In this document: in pieces, positions 46,342 through 55,089 of the stretch
Numbering within the stretch: the first letter of the stretch is position 1
How the letters are laid out: every line of letters starts with the position of its first letter
NCBI RefSeq assembly: GCF_013178945.1
Contig: NZ_JABFDM010000002.1
Location: 434,001 to 498,000, forward strand
Reading direction: 5' to 3'
DNA length: 64,000 bases
Origin: Bradyrhizobium aeschynomenes
GTDB lineage: Bacteria; Pseudomonadota; Alphaproteobacteria; Rhizobiales; Xanthobacteraceae
The notes under the pieces: generated by a model
What the model saw: only the letters and a program-made list of their open reading frames with translations
Database searches by the model: none
What the model was told of the DNA's origin: nothing
Position numbers and translations under genes: made by a program

Positions 46342-46599
46342 TGCGGAAACGGGGGCGATCACGGTTCGATGTCCATCTACATGGACCGGCCGCCGTTTCC
46401 GTGCAAGGCGGCGTGGGCCCGAGGATGATCAACAGGAAAGTGGGCGGCGAGGCTGGGGGACCTCACCGCCCGAGTTCCTTCCGACGGAGGGGGGCGTTGT
46501 TCCTACGGAAGGTGTGGAGGGAGCGGGACTTGAAGCCCGCCCCCAGGAAGAACCGCCGACGCGGGGGCACATGCCGGCGATCCTCCATCTCGAATGGCC

Positions 46600-48180
46600 T
46601 TAGCCCTTGGCCAGCGGCACCGCGACGAAGCGCGACTGGCCGCCGCTCTTCACGCGCATCAGCACGCTGTTCTTGTTGTCGGACTTCGCGGCGTTGATGG
46701 CCTCGCGCACGTCGCCGGCCGAGGTCACCGACTTGCCTGCGACCTCCAGGATCACGTCGCCTTCCTTGAAGCCGCGATCGGCCGCCGCGCTCTTCGGGTC
46801 GACCTCGGTGACGACGACGCCTTCCTTGCCGGCGCCGGCCACGCTCGACGCCGGAGCGACGGTCATGCCGAGCTTCGGCACGTCGGCGCCGCGCGAGGAG
46901 CCGCCATTGTCGCCGCCGCTGTCGGCCTTGGCTTCGACCGTGTTCGGCAGCTTGCCAAGCGTCAGGTTGATGGTCTTCTCCTGGCCCTTCGACAGCACGT
47001 TGAGCTTGACGGCGGCGCCGGGCGCGATGCCGCCGATGGTGCGGGCGAGCTCACGCGCGTCCTTCACCGGCTCGCCATTGACGGCGGTGATGACGTCGCC
47101 GGACTGGATGCCCGCCTTCGCCGCCGGACCATTGGCCTGGGGCTCGGCGACCAGCGCGCCTTCCGCCTTCTTCATGCCGAGGCTGTCGGCAATGTCCTGC
47201 GTCACCGGCTGGATCTGCACGCCGATCCAGCCACGGCTGACCGAGCCGTTGTCCTTCAGCTGCGCGATCACGCTCTTCACGGTCGAGGCCGGGATCGAGA
47301 ACGCGATGCCGACGCTGCCGCCGGACGGCGAGTAGATCGCGGTGTTGACGCCCACGACATTGCCGTCGACGTCGAACGCCGGGCCACCCGAATTGCCCTT
47401 GTTCACGGGCGCGTCGATCTGGATGAAGTCGTCATACGGGCCGTTGCCGATGTCGCGGCCGACCGCCGAGACGATGCCCGCGGTCACCGTGCCGCCGAGG
47501 CCGAAGGGATTACCGACCGCCAGCACCCAGTCGCCGATGCGCGGCTTGCCGTCGGCGAGCTTTGCGAACGGGAAGCTCGAGCTGCCCTCGACCTTGATCA
47601 GCGCGAGATCGGTGCGCTGGTCGGTGCCGATCACCTTGGCGCTGTAGGTCTTGCCGTCGTCGGTCGTCACCTCGACCTTGTCGGCGCCGTCGACCACGTG
47701 ATTGTTGGTCACCGCATAGCCGTCGGCGGAGATGAAGAAGCCGGAGCCCTGCCCGGTCACCGCGCGACCACCACGGCCGCCGCGCCCGCCCGGCATGCCG
47801 GGAATGCCGTTCTCACCGCCGAAGCGGCGGAAGAAGCGCTCCATCGGCGAGCCCGGCTGGAACGGCGTGTCGTCGTCGTTGTCGTTCTTGGCGACCTTCT
47901 CGGCGATGTTGACCTTGACCGAAATCACCGACGGCTTCACCCGCTCCACGATGTCGGCAAAGCCGACCGGGCGCGCGACCTTGCTGACCTCGTTGGCGAC
48001 CTGCGCATGCGCCGCGGTCGAGAACACATCGAGCGGCGCGCCCTGCGGCGACAGGCCATAGGCGGCAATGCCGAGGCCCGCGACCACGGAGGCCATCAGC
48101 GCGAGCTTGCGCGCCGAGAACACACGCCGGGGCTGGCGATAGGATGGAAGCGAGGACAGGTCGGTCGGACGGTCAGTCAT
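46600..48180 (-). CDS. Do/DegP-family periplasmic serine protease
   Basis: A 526-residue HtrA-type protease/chaperone. A cytoplasmic lead of about 25 residues, then a signal/anchor (ALMASVVAGLGIAAYG), precede the trypsin-like domain. The triad is His in TNNHVVDGAD, Asp in TDLALIKVE and Ser in NKGNSGGPAFD. A Gly/Arg-rich loop (PGGRGGRGGRA) is inserted early. Two PDZ domains follow (GWIGVQIQPV and LGMTVAPAS onward). ATG 48180 has GGAG 8 bases upstream. It precedes the two-component genes. Confidence 0.93.
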   Translation of the reverse strand: MTDRPTDLSSLPSYRQPRRVFSARKLALMASVVAGLGIAAYGLSPQGAPLDVFSTAAHAQVANEVSKVARPVGFADIVERVKPSVISVKVNIAEKVAKNDNDDDTPFQPGSPMERFFRRFGGENGIPGMPGGRGGRGGRAVTGQGSGFFISADGYAVTNNHVVDGADKVEVTTDDGKTYSAKVIGTDQRTDLALIKVEGSSSFPFAKLADGKPRIGDWVLAVGNPFGLGGTVTAGIVSAVGRDIGNGPYDDFIQIDAPVNKGNSGGPAFDVDGNVVGVNTAIYSPSGGSVGIAFSIPASTVKSVIAQLKDNGSVSRGWIGVQIQPVTQDIADSLGMKKAEGALVAEPQANGPAAKAGIQSGDVITAVNGEPVKDARELARTIGGIAPGAAVKLNVLSKGQEKTINLTLGKLPNTVEAKADSGGDNGGSSRGADVPKLGMTVAPASSVAGAGKEGVVVTEVDPKSAAADRGFKEGDVILEVAGKSVTSAGDVREAINAAKSDNKNSVLMRVKSGGQSRFVAVPLAKG

Positions 48181-48661
48181 ACGGTTTTCTCCGCAAGCGA
48201 TTTTGGTCAAGGTCTAAAACTCGTGTCCCGGGCTGTTCGCCCCGTTCGCCAGTGAACATGGGACTTGCCGCCTTACGGCGTGCTGGCTGCGGCGTTAAAC
48301 TTCTGTAATGGACGGACACGATGACTGCGGCGGAATGGCGCAGATGCCGGATGGCGAAAGAAAAGCCGTTGAGGTTCAATGGCTTCCGAAGGCCCGGCCG
48401 CCCGATGGCCGCCATCTCGATGACCATCCCCGCCAAAAGTCGTAATCCCCGCAGGGCGGGTTAGCCGCAGGCGTAACCCGCCGCCTGTCCGACGACGCCG
48501 GAGCCAGCCGCCGCACATCCGCCCGCACCGGAGCCAGCCCCGGCGGATTGCGCTGCGCCAATCCGCCCGACCCGTCCGGTGCACCCGGCTGGTCGCGTGT
48601 CCCGACCACCGGTCGACTCCAAGTGGACCATCCGGCGCACGCTCCCGCCGCACCTCCACCT
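48181..48661. other. Gene-free region upstream of the DegP-type gene
   Basis: About 480 bases, which must contain the promoter of the protease gene. Short open frames are Arg/Gly-rich and overlap each other. I see no convincing gene. Confidence 0.4.
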
Positions 48662-48868
48662 GTCATTCCCCGCGAAAGCGGGGAATCCAGTACGCCGCAG
48701 CCTGTCTGCTCAACCACGACGGCCGCGGCGTACTGGATCCTCCGCCTTCGCGAGGATGACAGCGGAGTATGAAGGCACGCTGCCCGCGCCAAACTTCGTC
48801 ATTGCGACCGAAGCAATCCAGAGTCGTGGGCGGGACTCTGGATTGCGTCGCTACGCTCGCAATGACGC
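48662..48868. repeat. Two adjacent palindromic repeats (R3 and R6)
   Basis: R3 (48662-48760) has gtcattccccgcgaaagcgggg at the left and cgcgaggatgac at the right, with ccagtacgccgc and gcggcgtactgg pairing inside. R6 (48797-48868) has cgtcattgcga / tcgcaatgacg outside and gcaatccagagt / actctggattgc inside. They are similar in plan to R1, R2 and R5 but differ in sequence. Confidence 0.78.
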
Positions 48869-48989
48869 AAGCGGCGACGATCCCGATCCACATTGTCAAA
48901 CAGCACGCGGCGAAAGCAAACAGCAACCCGAGCAGCATCGCCCTCGCGACGCACTCCGCGTCCGAGCCATGCCCGAAATCACACCCTCT

Positions 48990-49140
48990 CCTAACAGAGG
49001 GCGCAGGGAAGACCGGGAGCTTGCCGCCCCCATGGCCCCCGTGCAGACAAAAAGCACGGGGTAGGAACCACAGGTTCGGCTGAGACATCCCGGCCTTCCC
49101 TGCGCGATGGTTTTAACATTTATACGTGCTCTCCCCGGGG
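48990..49140 (+). repeat. Structured dispersed repeat, copy B
   Basis: A 17-bp inverted repeat with one mismatch (49001-49017 and 49089-49105) encloses ccccgtgc / gcacgggg as an inner stem. Then come ccacagg, the second arm, and gcgatggttttaac. The order and many words match copy A read on the minus strand at 41130-40967. Confidence 0.8.
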
Positions 49141-49564
49141 ACCGGCTCATTGACCCCGTCGCCAGCGGATCATCACCACCGGCTTGGCCTCGGCACCGGG
49201 AGGCCAGGACGACACGATTTCCTGTCCGCAGTCAGCCGTTCGTCGGCGAGGCCAAAACCCCGCTTGCAGCCGCCCGCATCCATCGCATTCCGCAACCCGC
49301 GTCCGTGACGATCGCGATACGCTCCCTCAGCGGTACGGAACGCGGTGGAGGATAAGGGTGATTTGGGGTGGAGCGCAAGAGCGTTTTTGCTTTTTCGGAA
49401 TCGATAAGCGTTTTTTCCGAATACGACGGGCGATTTGGATGCATGCCGGGCTGAGGAGAGAGGTTTTGCCGATCCAACAATCATCGGCCATTGGACGTGC
49501 ACAACCACCTTGCACGCCCGCTGTAATTGCGCTTCGATGCATTCTCTACAAAACAGAGAGTCCG
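49141..49564. other. Junction between repeats and the AT-richer island
   Basis: Composition changes from GC-rich to visibly AT-richer at about 49370-49400. The frame that becomes the HD-domain gene is open through this stretch, but the residues before 49565 have no family character. It probably carries the promoter of that gene. Confidence 0.45.
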
Positions 49565-49987
49565 ATGTTCGAAAATACCTACTTATGGCGATCTACTCTC
49601 GCGCCGCAAAACACGGACGAATTTGGACCGCAGCGGGAGCGACTCCGAACCGCATACCTGTCATTGCGCGAGAATGCGAAGCAGTTGGTCAGTTTAATTC
49701 CGTCGGACTGCAAGGGTTTGACAGTTCACGATATAACGCACCTCGACGCACTATGGGAAATGGGGTCGCTGATCTGCGGTGAAGGCTTTCAGATCAACCC
49801 ATCCGAAGCATTCGTTCTTGGCGCTGCAATTCTATTGCATGATGCCGGCATGAGCATTGCCTCTTATCCCGGAGGCATGCCGCAACTACTCGAAACTACC
49901 GAATGGCGCGACAACGCAGCGAGCACCTTAAAAAGGCACTCCATTCCCGTATCGCCCGAAACGATTATCAATCCCCCCACAACCTGA
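49565..49987 (+). CDS. HD-domain N-terminal part of a split HD-HSP90-type ATPase
   Basis: A 140-residue fragment. It contains an HD-type phosphohydrolase N-terminus: His55-Asp56 and His59 in TVHDITHLDALWEM, and the His92-Asp93 pair in AAILLHDAGMS. It stops in INPPTT just after a run of six Cs (49973-49978). One extra C would continue the frame as INPPH and enter the next gene. Known relatives, as I recall the family, are single proteins with this domain followed by an HSP90-type ATPase. ATG 49565 has GAGAG upstream; 49439 is an alternative. Confidence 0.7.
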   Translation: MFENTYLWRSTLAPQNTDEFGPQRERLRTAYLSLRENAKQLVSLIPSDCKGLTVHDITHLDALWEMGSLICGEGFQINPSEAFVLGAAILLHDAGMSIASYPGGMPQLLETTEWRDNAASTLKRHSIPVSPETIINPPTT

Positions 49988-52203
49988 GAGGCGAAATTGT
50001 CTTTCAAACACTCCGCGACTTGCACGCAAGGCATGCAGAAGAGCTAGTTAGCGTCCAATGGCACGGGCGCGCGGGCGGACAGATCAGGCTAATCGAGGAT
50101 CAAGAGATTAGAACCGCGTTTGGCTCGTCGATTGGAAGAATCGCACACAGCCACCACTGGCCTATCAACCGGCTTGTCGGCGGGAGCCTCACTCCTCGCT
50201 TAGGTGCTCCCTCGTTCGCACCAACAGCCTGGACGGTAAACGAAATAAAGATTGCCTGTATGCTGCGCTGCGCTGACGCTGCACATATGGATAGAAGACG
50301 CGCACCATCGTTGACCTACGCGTTGACCCAGCCTCAGGGAGTCTCCGACGATCATTGGCGCTTTCAAAGCAAACTAAACAAGCCGACTACCGAGGACGAT
50401 TCGATCATCTATGCGACCGGAGAGTCATTCGATTTATCGGAAGCGAGAGCTTGGTGGTTATGTTATGATACACTGACGATGTTGGACAACGAAATTCGCA
50501 AATCAAATTCAGTGCTGCGCGACAATGGACTGTCGCCTTTCGCAATTAAACAAGTCGCCGGCACAAGCGATCCGATCGCACTTTCCAATTATATCCGAGT
50601 AAGCGGCTGGAAACCAGTTAACGCAGAAATCAGGGTAAGTAATCCAATCCATCTTGCTCAAACATTGGGTGGCCGAAACCTATATGGACCGAATTTTCTC
50701 GCGCCCGTACGAGAGCTGCTTCAGAATGCAGTCGACGCAGTTAGGGCTAGGCGAATAGTCAGCCAGCGCTCGAATACCTGGGGCACCGTTCGCCTGCGCA
50801 TCGAAAAAACATCGTCAGACACGTGGCTTCATGTTGACGACACGGGCATAGGCATGTCGGAAGCCACACTAACTGGGGCCCTCTTGGATTTTGGAAATTC
50901 ATTCTGGCGAACGCATGCTCTAAGAGATGAATGGCCCGGCTTAGAAAGCAGCGGACTCCAAGTGATCGGAAAGTTCGGGATTGGCTTTTTCTCAGTTTTC
51001 CTTCTCGGCGACCGAGTTAAGGTAACTAGCCGACGTTGCGACGCAGGAAAAGTAGATGCGAAAGTGCTTGAATTTGAGAATATAGGATCGCGGCCAATTG
51101 TACGACTTCCGAATCCAGAAGAGCTGCTCGAAGACTATGTCACCACTGTAAGCGTTAAGCTTGATGATAAAATAGTCAACAATGAAGACGATGATGTACG
51201 ATTCTTCTTGCCTAGAGGCCCGCACAAAAAAATTCGGTTAGACGAATGGGTACCTGAGCAGCTAAGCCAAATGATCCGCCTCGTGTCAGGCGTCGACGTC
51301 GACATTGTTTTCGAGACACTCAATGCAAAGCATCACCATGCTGCAAATTGGACCGCTGTCGACTCCGGGCAATTTCTTACTGAACTCGCCGGCGACTTTC
51401 CGGACACTGATTTTTTGAACGCCCATGCTCCCTTACTACGAGTCCTGAGAGACCAAAACGGCAATATTTTTGGCCGTGCAGCCATTTGTGCATCGATCGA
51501 CAGGCGCGCTCCCCTACACATTGAACGAAGCACTTCGGGCATTGCCGTTGGAGGGTTCAATGTTGCGGCTGCCGCTGATTGGTGTGTAGGTCTCTTGACA
51601 GGCGAAACGTCCGACGCATCTCGCGGCAGGGCGCGGCATAACGTGCCTAAGGACGTTCTAGCGGCATGGGCATCGGAACAGGCCCACTTAATCACCGAGG
51701 ACAAATTTGGGCTCCAGGAGCGAATAAGGAGTGCAGAGCGGATCGACGCGATAGGCGGCGATCCAGGAGAATTGCCTTTCGTATTTTGTGGCGGCGCCCT
51801 TGTAACCAAGACGAAATTCTTGGAAATCGTCGGCCGAGAGCGGAAGGTTCTCTTTCTTCTCAACGCAGGATATGAGGAACGTCTTCATTGGCTGAACATC
51901 AACATCATCGGGCTTTCAATCCTGAGCAGACAACTGCTTCCTTACGTTTGTGTCGCGGGCTGGGATGAACATAGCGATCGGGTTTTCAATGACGAAGACA
52001 ACGAAGAATTGGTCTCCGATCCTCCCAACGAAATTAGCCAGAATCAGCTCAGACTACCGGCCATCAATGCTCGGTTACTGATTCTTCTTTCCGAAGTTTG
52101 GCGATCGCCCACCAAGATAAAATTGGACCGGACGCAGGTGTTTACGACTCAGCGTTTCCGCACATCGACCGAGCGTTGGGTGCTTATCGTAGAACCTAAA
52201 TAG
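49903..52203 (+). CDS. HSP90-type ATPase part of a split HD-ATPase protein
   Basis: A 766-residue product. Residues about 25-200 continue the HD-like domain (TLRDLHARHAEEL, GRIAHSHHWP, CMLRCADAAHMDRRRAP). An HSP90/MutL-type ATPase follows: N box LRELLQNAVDAVRAR (about 269-283), D-x-G box DDTGIGMS (about 311) and G2 box GKFGIGFFSVFLL (about 355-367). The last ~350 residues are of unknown fold. Base composition and codon use are AT-richer than all neighbours. The first codons (49903-49978) probably do not represent the native reading, since the native frame likely enters from the previous gene. Confidence 0.75.
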   Translation: MARQRSEHLKKALHSRIARNDYQSPHNLRGEIVFQTLRDLHARHAEELVSVQWHGRAGGQIRLIEDQEIRTAFGSSIGRIAHSHHWPINRLVGGSLTPRLGAPSFAPTAWTVNEIKIACMLRCADAAHMDRRRAPSLTYALTQPQGVSDDHWRFQSKLNKPTTEDDSIIYATGESFDLSEARAWWLCYDTLTMLDNEIRKSNSVLRDNGLSPFAIKQVAGTSDPIALSNYIRVSGWKPVNAEIRVSNPIHLAQTLGGRNLYGPNFLAPVRELLQNAVDAVRARRIVSQRSNTWGTVRLRIEKTSSDTWLHVDDTGIGMSEATLTGALLDFGNSFWRTHALRDEWPGLESSGLQVIGKFGIGFFSVFLLGDRVKVTSRRCDAGKVDAKVLEFENIGSRPIVRLPNPEELLEDYVTTVSVKLDDKIVNNEDDDVRFFLPRGPHKKIRLDEWVPEQLSQMIRLVSGVDVDIVFETLNAKHHHAANWTAVDSGQFLTELAGDFPDTDFLNAHAPLLRVLRDQNGNIFGRAAICASIDRRAPLHIERSTSGIAVGGFNVAAAADWCVGLLTGETSDASRGRARHNVPKDVLAAWASEQAHLITEDKFGLQERIRSAERIDAIGGDPGELPFVFCGGALVTKTKFLEIVGRERKVLFLLNAGYEERLHWLNINIIGLSILSRQLLPYVCVAGWDEHSDRVFNDEDNEELVSDPPNEISQNQLRLPAINARLLILLSEVWRSPTKIKLDRTQVFTTQRFRTSTERWVLIVEPK

Positions 52204-52217
52204 GCCAGCGAGCGTGC

Positions 52218-52296
52218 CCGGATGAGCGCAGTTACATACGGGTTCACCTCTACAGCCCGTGTGGTCTCAGATGTCGCTATGCGCATCCGGTGTATG
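52218..52296. repeat. CCGGATG-type intergenic palindrome, second copy
   Basis: gcccggatgagcgcag at the left and gctatgcgcatccgg at the right bracket acatacgggttc and cagcccgtgtggtctcagatgtcg. The wording is a variant of the element after 6902. It marks the right edge of the AT-richer island. Confidence 0.55.
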
Positions 52297-52393
52297 CAGA
52301 AAATCCCGGCCGATCAGCCGTGGCCTCGGGCAACGCACTGCGCTCATCGACCTTACTTTTCACTTTTCGGTCGAAGCAACACCTCGCCCCACC

Positions 52394-52720
52394 TCACGCC
52401 GCCTGCAACGACCCCAAGAACCTACTCACCTCGCGCTTCAATCGCCCGCTCTCTGCCGACAGCGACCGTGCCGCAGCCAGCACCTGCGACGACGCGGAGC
52501 CTGTCTCCGACGCCCCCCGTTGCACGTCGTCGATATTCCGCGAGACGCGCTGGGTGCCGTTGGCGGCGTGCTGGACGTTGCGGGAGATCTCCTGCGTCGC
52601 GGCGCCCTGCTCTTCCACGGCGGCGGAGATTTCCGACAGGCGGCCGATGGTGCTGCCGATCTCCTTGATCGAGCCGACCGACTCCTCGGTGGCGGCCTGG
52701 ATGCCGGAGACCTGCTATAC
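52394..52720 (-). pseudogene. C-terminal remnant of a methyl-accepting chemotaxis protein
   Basis: About 108 codons read as the tail of an MCP signalling domain: VSGIQAATEESVGSIKEIG, then EEQGAATQEISRNVQ, ending LKREVSRFLGSLQAA and TGA. A TAG stop lies directly upstream in frame (near 52716-52721). The rest of the domain, HAMP and membrane parts are missing; palindromic repeat sequence begins there instead. It resembles the intact paralogue just upstream in transcription order, so it is probably a decayed tandem duplicate. Confidence 0.82.
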
Positions 52721-52755
52721 TGGTCCGACAGCCCGCCCCACGACATCTCCCTGTG

Positions 52756-52992
52756 GTTATGGGTCCCTGCGTTCGCAGGGACGACAGCGGAGGGCTGGGC
52801 GACGGCTGTGCGTCATGGCGAGACGACGCTTCCTCCGCCGTCATTCCGGGGCGCGCGACAGCGCGAGCCCGGAATCCATAGCCACGGCTGTCGGTGTTGG
52901 AGCGAGATGTAGCGACAGCCCGTCGCCATCATGGCCGCTCGTGGTTATGGATTCCGGGCTCATTCGCGTGCCGCGAATGCCCCGGAATGACG
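52756..52992. repeat. Half-repeat R4 and full palindromic repeat R5
   Basis: R4 (about 52756-52785) is a lone right arm, atgggtccctgcgttcgcagggacgac. R5 (52841-52992) has cgtcattccgggg / ccccggaatgacg outer arms and cccggaatccata / tatggattccggg inner arms, very like R1. Confidence 0.8.
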
Positions 52993-53037
52993 GCGGAGAT
53001 GATGGCTGGCTGTTGTCGTGTGGCGCAGGTCGCGGGA

Positions 53038-54381
53038 TCAGCTCGCCTTGACGCTGACGATGAACGCATCGACCTCGCGCTTCAGCGTCTCGGCCTGTTG
53101 CGACAGCTCGCCGGCGGCGTCGCGGGCGTCGGTGGCGAGGCGGCCGGTTTCGGCGGAGGTGGAGGAGATCTGGGCGATGTGGTTGGAGACGTCGAGGGTG
53201 CCGCGGGCGGCTTCCTGGACGCTCTTGGAGATGTCCTGGGTGGCGTTGCGCTGCTGCGAGGTGTCGACCTCGATGCCGGACATGATGGCGCTGATCTCGG
53301 ACAGCGTGGTCGAGATGCCGTCGATGGCGCCGCGGGTCTCGGCGGTGATGCCCTGGATGCTGGCGACATGGGCCGAGATCTCGTCGGTCGCCTTGCTGGT
53401 CTGATTGGCGAGGTTCTTCACCTCCGACGCCACGACCGAGAAGCCCCGGCCGGCTTCGCCGGCGCGGGCGGCCTCGATGGTGGCGTTCAGCGCCAGCAGA
53501 TTGGTCTGCGCGGCGATCGCCTGCACGAGCTGCACCACGGTGCCGATCTTCTCGGCGGCGTCCGACAGCGAATGAATGGTGTTCTTGCTCTTCTCGGCCT
53601 GCGACGCCGCGCCCTCGGCGCGCTGGGTGGCATCGGAGACGCGGCGGCTGATGGTGCCGATCGAGCTCGACATCTCCTCGGCCGAGCCGGCCACGGTCTG
53701 CACGCTGCGGTTGGCGTGATTGGCGGCGGCCTCGACCGCATTCGCCTTGGCCGAGGTGTCGTTGGCTGCGCGCGACAAGGTCTCGGCATTGCTCTTCAGC
53801 CGCACGGCCGACGCGGCCACGCTGCCGACGACGCTGGCGACGAGCTCGTTGAACGAATGGATGCGGCCGTCGAGATAGCGCGAGCGCTCGCCCTGGCGCT
53901 GCGCCTCCTGCAGCTCCCGCTCGGTGAGGCGCTGGCGCTCGATGCCGTTGGTCTTGAACACCTCCAACGCGCCGGCCAACTGGCCGATCTCGTTGGACAG
54001 GCCGAGGCCGGGAATGCGGGTGTCGTATTTCTGGTCGGCCACGTCGCGCATGGCGCTGACCATCGCGGCCAGCGGACGCAGGATGCCGTTCTGCACGGCG
54101 GCGTAGGTCATCAGGCAGACGGCGCTGGCGAACACGGCGATGGCGACGCAGGCGATCAGGAACCAGGAGAACGCCGACTGCGCCTGCTGATAGGTCAGGG
54201 TGGCATGGTCGCGCGCCGGACCGCTGAGGCTGGCGAAGTCCGCCGACAGGCTGGTGATCTGATTGTTGAGATAGAGCACCGCGATGAAGCCGGTGCCGCC
54301 GCCGATCGCCAGCAACATGAGGAGAGACGCCACGACGCCTCCCACGAGGAAGCGGATCGTCAGATTGCTGTTGGAGAACAT
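53038..54381 (-). CDS. Methyl-accepting chemotaxis protein
   Basis: A 447-residue receptor. Two membrane helices (about 8-38 and 72-98) flank a short periplasmic segment (~35 residues), too small for a classical ligand domain. HAMP follows ([17 protein letters not shown]), then a long signalling coiled coil with the hairpin tip [21 protein letters not shown]. No CheR-tether pentapeptide is seen at the end (AFIVSVKAS). ATG 54381 is chosen; upstream in-frame codons look non-coding. Confidence 0.9.
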   Translation of the reverse strand: MFSNSNLTIRFLVGGVVASLLMLLAIGGGTGFIAVLYLNNQITSLSADFASLSGPARDHATLTYQQAQSAFSWFLIACVAIAVFASAVCLMTYAAVQNGILRPLAAMVSAMRDVADQKYDTRIPGLGLSNEIGQLAGALEVFKTNGIERQRLTERELQEAQRQGERSRYLDGRIHSFNELVASVVGSVAASAVRLKSNAETLSRAANDTSAKANAVEAAANHANRSVQTVAGSAEEMSSSIGTISRRVSDATQRAEGAASQAEKSKNTIHSLSDAAEKIGTVVQLVQAIAAQTNLLALNATIEAARAGEAGRGFSVVASEVKNLANQTSKATDEISAHVASIQGITAETRGAIDGISTTLSEISAIMSGIEVDTSQQRNATQDISKSVQEAARGTLDVSNHIAQISSTSAETGRLATDARDAAGELSQQAETLKREVDAFIVSVKAS

Positions 54382-54595
54382 TGGCTTTGCCCGGAACGCG
54401 TCACACGGAATGTCCTCCGCACATTTCCAGACAAAGGGTAAAATAAGATGAAAGCGTGGGGGCGCGGCGAGCACGGGGGTTTGCGGGGAATGAGGATCCG
54501 GCACGGGACATGCTGGACGGACGGCGCTACGTGCCTCCTCACCATGAGAGGCAGCTCCGCGCCCGGCGCGGCACGTCGGCCATGAGCAGCGCGCT

Positions 54596-55084
54596 TCACG
54601 ACGCCGGCGGCTGCTGCTCCGCGGCCATCAGCGCAGCAAGCCGCGCCTCCTCCTCCGCCGTCAGCTTCGGCGTAGCCTCGGCACCGCGCTGGCCGCGGCG
54701 GCGGACCTGCCACCACAGCGCGAGGCCGCCGCCGAGCAGGAGCACCGGCGGCAACAGCCAGAGCAGCAGGGTCTGGCGCTCGAAGCGCGGCTTGAGCAGC
54801 ACGAACTGGCCGTAGCGTGCGACCAGGAAGTCGAGCACCTGACTGTCGCTGTCACCGGCGGCGAGACGCTCGCGCACCAGGAGGCGCAGGTCGCGCGCCA
54901 GCGGCGCGTCGGAATCGTCGATCGACTGGTTCTGGCAGACCATGCAGCGCAGCTCGCGCGACAGCGCGCGGGCGCGCTGCTCCTTGGCGGTATCAGACAT
55001 GACCTCGTCGGGCTGCACCGCCTGCGCCGCGGGGGCCGCGAGCAGCAGCAGCGCGAACGCGAGGGCGCTGAGAACGCGTCGCAT
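54596..55084 (-). CDS. ccmH: Cytochrome c maturation protein CcmH (CycL)
   Basis: A 162-residue membrane-anchored periplasmic thioredoxin-like reductant of apocytochrome c. It has a signal peptide (1-22), then [19 protein letters not shown] with the redox CxxC pair, and a C-terminal transmembrane helix ([18 protein letters not shown]). ATG 55084 has GGAGTAGGG upstream and lies 5 bases after the ccmF stop; the open frame that continues upstream lies within ccmF and is rejected. It ends the ccmIEFH operon. Confidence 0.94.
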   Translation of the reverse strand: MRRVLSALAFALLLLAAPAAQAVQPDEVMSDTAKEQRARALSRELRCMVCQNQSIDDSDAPLARDLRLLVRERLAAGDSDSQVLDFLVARYGQFVLLKPRFERQTLLLWLLPPVLLLGGGLALWWQVRRRGQRGAEATPKLTAEEEARLAALMAAEQQPPAS

Positions 55085-55089
55085 CCGCC

